This document shows positions 57,709-64,000 of a stretch of DNA of 64,000 nucleotides, in pieces. Position 1 is the stretch's first letter. Each line of letters begins with the position of its first letter. Origin of the DNA: BACL21 sp038141525. GTDB lineage: Bacteria; Bacteroidota; Bacteroidia; Flavobacteriales; Flavobacteriaceae. A model generated the notes under the pieces. The model saw only the letters and a program-made list of their open reading frames with translations. It was not told the origin of the DNA and searched no databases. Location: positions 124,001-188,000 of the forward strand of contig JAYQIF010000004.1 in NCBI GenBank assembly GCA_038141525.1, written 5' to 3'. The translations under genes were made by a program, and so were the position numbers.

Positions 57709-58797
57709 TTAATCAAAATAACTGTAAGTATCTCCCGACTTCATGTTGAGCAATGCGTGGTAAATCAAAGAAATCACGTTTTCCACATCCTCGCGATGCA
57801 CCATTTCTACGGTGGTATGCATATAACGCAGCGGCAATGAGATCAGTACACTGGGCACGCCGCCATTACTGTAGGCAAAGGCATCGGTATCGGTTCCGGT
57901 GTAGCGCGAATTAGCGGCGCGCTTTGAAAAGGAATTTTTTCTTTTTCAGCAGTATCCACGATTAAATCACGAAGTTTTTGCTGAACCGCTGGGGCATAGG
58001 CAATCACAGGACCTTTACCAATCTTAGCATACCCTTGAGTTTTGGCATCAATCATCGGTGTGGTGGTATCATGGGTCACATCGGTCACGATCGCTGTATG
58101 CGGTTTTATGCGCTCAGTGATCATTTCTGCACCGCGCAGTCCTATTTCTTCTTGAACAGAGTTCGTAATGTAAAGACCAAAAGGCAGTTTATTTTTTGTT
58201 TTTATGCAACAGTCGCGCCACTTCAGCGATCATAAAGCCTCCCATGCGATTATCCAAAGCACGACAGACAAATTTGTCTTTGTTCATGATATGAAAGGTA
58301 TCAGGGTAGGTAATCACACAACCCACATGAACGCCCATTTTTTCGACTTCTTTTTTGTCCGCTGCTCCGATATCAATAAAAATGTTATCGAGTTTTGGTG
58401 TTTCTTCTTTACCGGCTTTACGAGTGTGTATGGCGGGCCAGCCAAAGACCCCTTTGACAATTCCTTTTTTGGTGTGGATGTCCACTAATTTTGATGGTGC
58501 GATTTGATGGTCGCTTCCTCCGTTGCGTATCACATAAATAAGACCATTGTCGCTGATGTAATTTACATACCAAGAGATTTCATCGGCATGTCCCTCGATC
58601 ACTACGCGATAGGGTGCTTCAGGATTGATCACCCCCACAGCCGTACCATAAGCATCAGTGATGAACTCATCCACATAGGGGCGCAGATAATCCATCCAAA
58701 GCTTTTGACCGCTCCACTCATATCCCGTAGGAGAGGCATTATTTAGGTAGTTTTCTAAAAATTTTAATGATTCTTTTGTGAGCAATGATGCCGCCAT
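57709..58797 (-). CDS. M42 family metallopeptidase (aminopeptidase; frameshifted)
   Basis: Di-metal cytosolic aminopeptidase of about 362 residues, forming tetrahedral particles in studied members. NASPTGYEWSGQKLWMDYLR, YRVVIEGHADEISWYVNYIS (metal His and Asp of HxDE), and FVCRALDNRMGGFMIAEVAR (metal Asp) lie in the first frame. Breaks: near 58192 six A replace seven (repair gives HKNKKNKLPFGLYITNSVQE, containing the catalytic Glu region VQEEIGLRGAEM), and near 57905. PMIDAKTQGYAKIGKGPVIA follows; after the second break comes SNGGVPSVLISLPLRYMHTT with VEMVHREDVE and the C-terminus GDTYSYFD. It is divergent from the DUF4294 gene, a pairing I recall from other Flavobacteria. Confidence 0.92.
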
Positions 58798-58968
58798 AGT
58801 TCTATTTTTTTGAGTGTTAAAATTAGCAAATTCTTCACAAGCTAGCGGGCTTTAAATGCTTATTTTTGATTAGTGTTACAGATTCAGAAAATCAGTTTTA
58901 AAAAGAGCGCAGCGCCAAACGCAAAAGAGCAGTTTGGCAAGCGAACATGCTAGTTTTGTCGTCCGGGC

Positions 58969-59754
58969 ATGAGCTTATTTCGGCGTGCAGGCTTTTTTTT
59001 TTCTTTTTTTGGCCTGAGCCTGACAGGGATTCATAGGGCTCAAGCACAGGTTCAAATAGAATTTCCTATCAGTAAAGCCAATACAGATTCAGTCCCTAAT
59101 AGTACTGATCAATCGACGAATGCAGTGCGCGTGCCTGAGCGCAGTAACGACACTCTAGACCAAGAGCCTTTTTATTATATCCTCGAAGGCGATTCCTTAG
59201 TCCGTCAGTATATCGACCTAAACGAAGTCGTTTTGCTCAAAAGGCTCTCCTTTAAAGATATGTCCGAGCGACGAAAATATATTATCCTGCGCCGACGCAC
59301 GCTTAAAGTTTGGCCCTATGCAAAACTAGCTGCGGAGCGTTTAGCCGTGGTGGATAAGCGTTTAAAACAAATCAAAAGAAAAAGCAAGCGTAAAAAATAC
59401 GTGCGGCAGGTCCAGAAATATATAGAAGGTGAATTTTATGAAACCCTTCGGAAATTTACTCGTGCCGAAGGGCGTATTCTTGTAAAGCTTGTCCATAGAC
59501 AAACAGGGCAGAGCACCTTCGATTTGATCAAGGACTACAGATCGGGTTGGCGCGCTTTTTGGTATAATCAAACAGCACACTGGTTCGATATTGAACTTAA
59601 AAGCACATTTGACCCCTTCGAAAACAAAGAGGATTATTATATCGAAGACATACTACAGCGTGGATTTCGCGATGGCTTGATCCAAAGGCAAAAACCTTTC
59701 GAACCCATCGATATACTTGAGCTACAGTCCCATTGGGTAGCTCAAAAAAAATAG
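58969..59754 (+). CDS. DUF4294 protein, exported
   Basis: 261 residues, intact. MSLFRRAGFFFSFFGLSLTG with RAQAQ is a signal peptide. The conserved core is YYILEGDSLVRQYIDLNEVV, KYIILRRRTLKVWPYAKLAA, QVQKYIEGEFYETLRKFTRA, EGRILVKLVHRQTGQSTFDL and RAFWYNQTAHWFDIELKSTF followed by YDPxxxKEDYxIE-like DPFENKEDYYIEDILQRGF, matching DUF4294, a family restricted to Bacteroidota with no known function. A very basic stretch (RLKQIKRKSKRKKYV) lies mid-protein. The TAG stop at 59752-59754 is the first triplet after the A run of the 39-bp repeat, so the repeat supplies the stop codon. Confidence 0.85.
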   Translation: MSLFRRAGFFFSFFGLSLTGIHRAQAQVQIEFPISKANTDSVPNSTDQSTNAVRVPERSNDTLDQEPFYYILEGDSLVRQYIDLNEVVLLKRLSFKDMSERRKYIILRRRTLKVWPYAKLAAERLAVVDKRLKQIKRKSKRKKYVRQVQKYIEGEFYETLRKFTRAEGRILVKLVHRQTGQSTFDLIKDYRSGWRAFWYNQTAHWFDIELKSTFDPFENKEDYYIEDILQRGFRDGLIQRQKPFEPIDILELQSHWVAQKK

Positions 59755-59784
59755 TGGATCCACTTGTTTCCACTAAATTTTTTT
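59746..59784. repeat. 39-bp intergenic element, copy 2
   Basis: Identical over 39 bases to 19923-19961: A run, TAGTGGATCCACTTG, TTTCCACTAAA, T run. The A run here is eight long and the T run seven. The element overlaps the DUF4294 stop codon and would fold into a terminator-like hairpin just after the gene. Confidence 0.8.
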
Positions 59785-59845
59785 AATCAGTTTAAGAAAG
59801 TCACTAAATTTACTTTGGTTGAGTTGTCAGGATAATAACAAAACA

Positions 59846-59878
59846 CCTGGGTATTGTACCCCAAAAATAGTACCCAGG
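59846..59878 (+). promoter_or_regulatory. pair of mutually exclusive hairpins before a terminator
   Basis: CCTGGGTA (59846-59853) pairs with TACCCAGG (59871-59878), eight bases perfect. Within it GGGTA (59849-59853) can instead pair with TACCC (59857-59861). A strong terminator follows directly at 59881. The arrangement resembles an attenuator or a small structured RNA; no peptide leader was found. Confidence 0.35.
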
Positions 59879-59880
59879 CA

Positions 59881-59909
59881 AAAATGCCCGACTCGTTCGG
59901 GCATTTTTT
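59881..59909 (+). terminator. intrinsic terminator
   Basis: TGCCCGA (59885-59891), loop CTCGT, TCGGGCA (59897-59903), then six T, with A bases before the stem, so it can work on both strands. The same stem-loop sequence recurs at 60607-60625. Confidence 0.85.
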
Positions 59910-59964
59910 ATTGTTTTTGGTGCCTCCGATAAGCAACACTTAACTGTAATTCACGACGACCAAA

Positions 59965-59999
59965 GTGTCGTTCACGACAAAAAAGGTGTCGTTCGTGAC
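59965..59999. repeat. 14-bp direct repeats with 21-bp period
   Basis: GTGTCGTTCACGAC at 59965-59978 and GTGTCGTTCGTGAC at 59986-59999 differ at two of 14 positions; a partial TTCACGAC precedes at 59950. Each has dyad character (GTCG..CGAC). They lie about 75-110 bases before the lipoprotein start and could be operators. The rest of the 59785-60075 gap shows only the hairpins already listed. Confidence 0.4.
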
Positions 60000-60075
60000 A
60001 ATCTACAGGTAGTGCTGCGGGACACTTCAGCTTTTAACTAACTTTAAACTTTATTTCTAACCAAATCTTTTATTT

Positions 60076-60552
60076 ATGAAAAATCTTTACAATTTGAAGT
60101 ACCTAGCGTTATTCTTTTCATTTCTAATCTTTGTATCCTGTGAGGAGGAAGATGATAGCGTAACTGTTGAGGTGAATTCTATTATTCCATCAACGCTCAA
60201 TGGGCGCCCGAACGTAACCTTGGGTTGTATTGAAATCGATCAAAGAGACGTGACCATACAAGTATGGGATCATGGGATCATCGACGGAGATATCGTCACG
60301 ATATACGCCAACGGTTCGCCTATTTTGTCTAATGAAGAATTAGATGGTCCTGACAACCCTGCTTTTGTGACTTATACCTTTACCAACAACGGTTACAACT
60401 ATCTAGCGCTAGAAGCGCAGAATGAGGGAGATATTCCTCCAAATACATGTACTGTAATGGTGGATGGCGTACCTTTTATTCTTGAGGCCAACCTCGACAC
60501 TAATGGTGCCGTGAATGTTGTTGTAACAGGATATGATGTTTTCTGTGACTAG
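60076..60552 (+). CDS. lipoprotein with one beta-sandwich domain
   Basis: 158 residues, intact. MKNLYNLKYLALFFSFLIFV followed by SCEEEDD is a type II signal; the lipidated Cys is followed by acidic residues, a pattern linked with surface export of lipoproteins in Bacteroidota. The mature domain includes DVTIQVWDHGIIDGDIVTIY, ANGSPILSNEELDG and NNGYNYLALEAQNEGDIPPN with TCTVMVDG. The 'DHG..DGD.V....NG' and 'A.N.G..PPNT' pattern is one I know from flavobacterial OmpA-like and other envelope proteins; it has no assigned function. The gene is flanked by two identical terminator stem-loops and is probably its own transcription unit. Confidence 0.72.
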   Translation: MKNLYNLKYLALFFSFLIFVSCEEEDDSVTVEVNSIIPSTLNGRPNVTLGCIEIDQRDVTIQVWDHGIIDGDIVTIYANGSPILSNEELDGPDNPAFVTYTFTNNGYNYLALEAQNEGDIPPNTCTVMVDGVPFILEANLDTNGAVNVVVTGYDVFCD

Positions 60553-60604
60553 AGCATAAACCCGCGATAGTTCTCAGGATTTACATCTGGATTCAATGTT
60601 TTTT

Positions 60605-60630
60605 AATGCCCGACTCGTTCGGGCATTTTT
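60605..60630 (+). terminator. intrinsic terminator after the lipoprotein gene
   Basis: TGCCCGA, loop CTCGT, TCGGGCA, then five T. Stem and loop are base-for-base identical to the terminator at 59881, on the other side of the lipoprotein gene. It also lies after the minus-strand ZIP gene. Confidence 0.85.
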
Positions 60631-60660
60631 AATTATATACCATTAAAAACTGTGGTGTAA

Positions 60661-61331
60661 TCAAATGAGATAACCAGCTAAAGCCCCAGCCAAGATTACC
60701 AATAGTTTGATGCGATTAAATTGATGATCCTTATTGCTTTCAAACAAAATAGTGGTGGCCACATGCAAAAATACCCCCACGGCCAAGGCGTCGATGAAGT
60801 ATCTATGCTGGTTTAGCTCAGGAACATACAAGGCCACAAAAGTCCCAAGCGGAGTCATCAAGCCAAAGAGCAACAAAAATAAAATTTGTTTTGTGGTGCT
60901 CAGACTACTTTGGATAAGAAACAATGATAAAATTAGTGCGATAGGGATTTTGTGGATCACCACACCCCAAAGCACATGATCCGAATGGGCTACAGGAAAC
61001 CCTTCAATCAGTGCATGAACCGAAAGACTCAAAAACAAGGCTATCGGGAATATTTTGGAGGATTTATCTTGATGCACATGTCCGTGCTCAGCCCCTTTGG
61101 AAAAATAGTCCAAGGCTATTTGTAACAACATGCCCAGCATAAGTGCCGCACCGATATGAGGCGATCCCGATGCAAACAGTTCGGGTAAAAGCTCGAAGAA
61201 TATAATGGACAGTAAAAATGCTCCAGAAAAGGCCAAAAGATAATTCACTCCGAGAGTGATACGCTGCAAGGTCGTGCAGCTACATACCCAAGGAGGATGG
61301 CCAAAAAAGGAAGCAAAAACAATAGCGTCAT
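60661..61331 (-). CDS. ZIP family metal cation transporter (frameshifted near the start)
   Basis: Inner-membrane transporter of zinc or related divalent metals; about 223 residues, eight helices. Helix 2-3: NYLLAFSGAFLLSIIFFELL with PELF, then MLQIALDYFSKGAEHGHVHQ (His-rich loop). The metal site helices are SLSVHALIEGFPVAHSDHVL and WGVVIHKIPIALILSLFLI. The open frame upstream of about 61275 is wrong: the alternative start ATG 61329-61331 gives MTLLFLLPFLAILLGYVAAR, the normal first helix, joined by a one-base shift near CTTGCAGCG. It is divergent from the following methyltransferase gene. Confidence 0.87.
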
Positions 61332-61378
61332 AACTCTGGCTAAAATAGGCTATTTTTGCCATCGATACGAATTGAATT

Positions 61379-62535
61379 ATGGGAAAAAACTACCGCATGC
61401 TGGCCAAAACACTCTTCGGATTTGAAGAGTTACTCGCTCAAGAATTACGCGATTTAGGAGCCTCTAAGGTAACTCTGGGCGTGCGCAATGTTTCTTTTGA
61501 AGGGGATTTAGGTTTTATGTACAAAGCCAATTTGGCTTGCCGTACGGCCATCAAAATCCTCAAGCCCATAGCGTCGTTTAACGTCTTTAGAGAAGAGGAT
61601 CTTTATGACAAGGTTAAACAGGTGTCTTGGGAGCAATACATGAACGCTGAAGGGACTTTAGCGGTGGATGCCACGGTGTTCTCGAAGCGCTTTACCCACT
61701 CGAAATATATCGCCTTAAAGACTAAAGATGCCATCGTGGATCGATTCCGAGAAATGACCGGAGTGCGTCCATCGGTCGATTTGGATCGGCCCGATCTCAG
61801 GATCAATATTCATATCGACCGTAATATCTGCACCCTTTCTTTGGACAGTTCAGGAGCATCACTACACAAACGTGGTTATCGCGTAGAAACTGCCTTGGCG
61901 CCCATTAGCGAGGTTTTGGCAGCAGGACTGATCCTGTTGAGTGGTTTTCGTGGTCAAAGTGATTTTATGGACCCTATGTGCGGTAGCGGTACGCTGCTTA
62001 TTGAAGCAGCCATGATTGCCGCTAACATCCCGGCTAATTTAAATCGCGATGTCTTTGGTTTTGAGACGTGGCGTGACTTTGATGTGGATCTATACGAGAC
62101 TATTGAAGAGGCGTTAATTAAGCGTATTCGTGAGGTCCCTATAAAAATAATGGGATTGGATCGTGATGCGCGTACACTGAGCAAGGCCAAGGCCAATATT
62201 AAGGCTGCAAACTTATCGGACTTCATTCAAGTGGAGCATCGAGATTTCTTTGGTAGTGAAAAACCCAGTGATCGCTATTGGCATTTAGTGTTTAATCCGC
62301 CTTATGATGAGCGACTGAGCCTAGACGACGTGGCTGAGTTTTACAGTAACATTGGCAACACGCTCAAACGCGGCTATCCCGGAAGTCAGGCTTGGCTGAT
62401 TACGTCGAATGAAGAGGCGTTAAAATCTGTGGGGCTTAGACCGTCGAAAAAATAAAAGTCTATAACGGTAAACTCCCGGCTAAATTTGTGCAGTACCAAA
62501 TGTATCAGGGCAGCAAAAAAGCGAGTAAACAATAA
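61379..62535 (+). CDS. THUMP-domain class I rRNA methyltransferase (RlmL/RlmK-like, one frameshift)
   Basis: About 385 residues after repair. N-terminal THUMP RNA-binding part: LAKTLFGFEELLAQELRDLG, LGVRNVSFEGDLGFMYKANL with ACRTAIKIL, and LDSSGASLHKRGYR. The catalytic domain has DFMDPMCGSGTLLIEAAMIA (SAM), IMGLDRDARTLSKAKANIKA and the amino-methyltransferase motif HLVFNPPYDERL. The frame breaks at 62447 where six A replace seven (repair gives RPSKKIKVYNGKLPAKFVQY and a stop at 62533). Members make N2-methylguanosine in 23S rRNA; the exact site is not shown. It stands beside DUF6048, DUF6452 and rlmD. Confidence 0.9.
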
Positions 62536-62546
62536 TAAACTCATGC

Positions 62547-63382
62547 TTAGCGCTTTAAAACGGGAATAAAATAGGTGAGTGTATAACCGTAACCCACCCA
62601 AAAGGCACTAAAATCATTGGTTTTGTTGAATCCAGGAATCACCAAATTGGCAAAATTCGCCGGCTCGTCCTCGTGGAGTAAATGCTTGAGTTGCAAATTC
62701 AGAGACAAGTAAAGATTAGACCATAATTCGGTTTTGATGGCCAAAATAAACTCTACCCAACCCGCCGTGAGTCCTGAATAATCGACATTATCTTCACGAA
62801 TACTGCTGGGAAAAGTCGGGTTAGTGGTATAAACAGGGTAGCGCAGTAGTGTGTTTGTAAAGGAGCTCAATCCATAACGCAGGCCTGTGGTGATGCCGTT
62901 ATTCATACCGACCCAGTTGCGATAGGCGTTAAAATCCGCCCCGATTTTAAGATAACTACCATTGATTTGGGCTTCTAGATTTTGCTCGGACCAAAGTCGC
63001 TCTTCATAGCCGAGTTCAGCGGCGGCATAAAAACGCTTGCTAAAGCGCAAATCGCCCACTATTTCGAAGCCAGAGTAATTCTGATCAAAAGCCGTGCGCA
63101 GCAGTTTAGAGAGATCCCCACCGATGCGTAAACCATAGGCCGTTAGTTGGGCAGGATCCAGGGGAGGTTCCATATCCTGGGTTACGCTATCAGCGGCTTG
63201 TAATGTTAGGGTTTGCTCAGAGTTATTCTCGAGTCGATCTTTGGGCAAGGTTCCCTCGTAAAGCACCTCTTGCTCTATACTTTGTTGCGGACTTTTTGCC
63301 CTGAATTCTGCTCCAATTCTTGAGCAAAACCAGTAATCCCCGACAGCAGACTAATGATAAATATACATGTGTACAGACGCAT
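62547..63382 (-). CDS. DUF6048 family outer-membrane protein (one frameshift)
   Basis: About 278 residues. MRLYTCIFIISLLSGITGFA with QELEQ is the signal peptide; the frame then breaks near 63290 (repair gives AKSPQQSIEQEVLYEGTLPK). The barrel part includes AYGLRIGGDLSKLLRTAFDQ, NYSGFEIVGDLRFSKRFYAA with AELGYEERLW, and SYLKIGADFNAYRNWVGMNN followed by GLRYGLSSFTNTLL. It ends FWVGYGYTLTYFIPVLKR. These blocks match DUF6048, a Bacteroidota barrel of unknown function. The start overlaps the end of the DUF6452 gene by 32 bases, so both are likely co-translated. Confidence 0.82.
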
Positions 63383-63845
63383 CTTCTACAGTTGGGGTGA
63401 GTAATTCTATATCGCGAATCCAGCTTAGCGGAGTTTGGTCGGATTCAAAAGCCATGTTGGTATAAATTGTCTTAAACGCGCAGGCGCGGTTCACGTACTG
63501 ATCCTGACGTTGGTAAAACAAATCAAGGGTGACAACATTTTGATTCTCGGCTGAACTGGCCTCACTGATCAAATAAAACATACTTTGATCGGCCTCAGTA
63601 TCTAAAGGCAAAGCCACGGTAACGTCAGAAATCCCAGAATAAACAAAGGTACTGTCTGTGTCGCGTAATCTAACGGCCAAATCACTGGTAGATTTGGGGG
63701 TAACGCGGTCGGTATAATCCAAAAATTCAACCGTCAGTAGGGGCGTGGTTGGTGTTTCTCCACTACACAAGTCATCTTTGGTACAGGACCAAAGGACCAG
63801 AGTTAGGGCCAAAACAGGGATTACTAAATAAAACCAACGCTTCAT
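63351..63845 (-). CDS. DUF6452 family lipoprotein
   Basis: 164 residues, intact. MKRWFYLVIPVLALTLVLWS followed by CTKDDLCSG is a lipoprotein signal. The mature part has TTPLLTVEFLDYTDRVTPKS, VALPLDTEADQSMFYLI, VVTLDLFYQRQDQYVNRACA and a C-terminal DIELLTPTVEDASVHMYIYH. Cysteines after the lipobox (DLCSG) and in NRACAFKT may pair. The family is known only from Bacteroidota and travels with DUF6048 and rlmD, as here. Function unknown. Confidence 0.82.
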   Translation of the reverse strand: MKRWFYLVIPVLALTLVLWSCTKDDLCSGETPTTPLLTVEFLDYTDRVTPKSTSDLAVRLRDTDSTFVYSGISDVTVALPLDTEADQSMFYLISEASSAENQNVVTLDLFYQRQDQYVNRACAFKTIYTNMAFESDQTPLSWIRDIELLTPTVEDASVHMYIYH

Positions 63846-63865
63846 TGAGCTTTGTTTTCTTTCAA

Positions 63866-64000
63866 TTATTGGATTTTCTCTAAAAGTACAACATTTTCCA
63901 CATGATGGGTCTGTGGGAACATGTCTACGGCTCGGGATTTTACCACGCGGTAATGATCTTTCATAAGTGCAAGGTCTCTAGCCTGAGTGGCGCTATTACA
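63866..64000 (-). CDS. rlmD: 23S rRNA (uracil-5-)-methyltransferase RlmD, C-terminal end (partial)
   Basis: Only the last 44 codons are in the window: CNSATQARDLALMKDHYRVV, then KSRAVDMFPQTHHVENVVLL and EKIQ. The Cys before NSATQARD is the catalytic-nucleophile block (S/YVSCNPATxARDL), and VDMFPxTxHxExVxLL is the conserved end of RNA m5U methyltransferases of the RumA/TrmA group. It stops at 63866-63868, 21 bases before the DUF6452 start, in one transcription unit. Confidence 0.88.
   Translation of the reverse strand, partial: CNSATQARDLALMKDHYRVVKSRAVDMFPQTHHVENVVLLEKIQ

Noticed and set aside
1..64000. CRISPR array, tRNA or rRNA genes
   Set aside because: No regularly spaced identical repeats with unique spacers, no cloverleaf with CCA-type ends and no rRNA-like conserved stretches were noticed on either strand by eye; a covariance-model scan would be needed to exclude a tRNA fully.

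Overview
The window is chromosomal DNA of a member of the Bacteroidota, almost certainly a Flavobacteriaceae-type bacterium. Supporting this are a GldF/GldG gliding-motility ABC transporter, the DUF4294 and DUF6048/DUF6452 families, DUF4369-TlpA and PHP-type CpsB proteins, a UpxY-like antiterminator at the head of a surface-polysaccharide locus, and TAnnTTTG-type -7 promoter boxes upstream of cysQ, dnaN and dnaE. No tRNA, rRNA, insertion sequence, prophage or CRISPR array was seen.

Layout. 1-7.0 kb (minus strand): panB (partial), L-serine dehydratase, and a dinB/dnaE error-prone polymerase pair behind a duplicated palindromic operator. 7.2-12.3 kb: rhomboid protease, a heavily frame-broken TonB-dependent receptor, a lipoprotein and a DUF4369-TlpA thioredoxin. 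12.5-19.9 kb: a tightly packed plus-strand operon cysQ-DUF2061-cysC-cysD-cysN-sugar phosphotransferase-DUF3575-kelch/TM/HTH protein. 20-43.3 kb: a surface-polysaccharide locus. It holds a second sugar-1-phosphate transferase, a UpxY-like antiterminator, nucleotide-sugar genes (dehydrogenase, 4-epimerase, GDP-fucose synthase, GDP-mannose dehydratase), then a very AT-rich stretch (25.4-37 kb). In that stretch flippase, sulfotransferase, WbsX, acyltransferase, GT2, O-antigen ligase/polymerase, two GT4, WecG/TagA and Gfo/Idh genes can be read only across many frame breaks. Wza, Wzc with a tyrosine-rich tail, CpsB, a DegT aminotransferase and a CapD-like dehydratase follow. 43.3-47.7 kb: a two-component system, a methyltransferase, GNAT and DUF985 cupin genes. 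47.8-64 kb: mostly housekeeping (mnmE, dnaN, gldFG fusion, SAM hydrolase, phoH, purC, a PagL-like enzyme, M42 peptidase, DUF4294, ZIP transporter, rRNA methyltransferases).

How it fits together. CysD/CysN make APS, CysC makes PAPS, and CysQ removes PAP, the by-product of sulfotransfer. No PAPS or sulfite reductase gene is present, but a sulfotransferase gene lies in the adjoining glycan locus. I infer a dedicated sulfate-activation module feeding a sulfated surface polysaccharide, exported by Wza/Wzc and controlled by the antiterminator, the Wzc/CpsB phosphorylation pair and possibly the kelch/TM/HTH protein.

Sequence quality. Many genes carry one-base frame breaks, most explained by one base too few or too many in a homopolymer run. 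They hit essential or single-copy genes too (dnaN, cysN), so most are probably consensus errors rather than real pseudogenes. Two places look like real joins or misassemblies: a nucleotidyltransferase runs into the C-terminal part of a nucleotide-sugar dehydrogenase (near 22.0 kb), and gmd lacks its 3' end where the flippase lacks its 5' end (near 25.35 kb). Coordinates of broken genes span the whole inferred gene.
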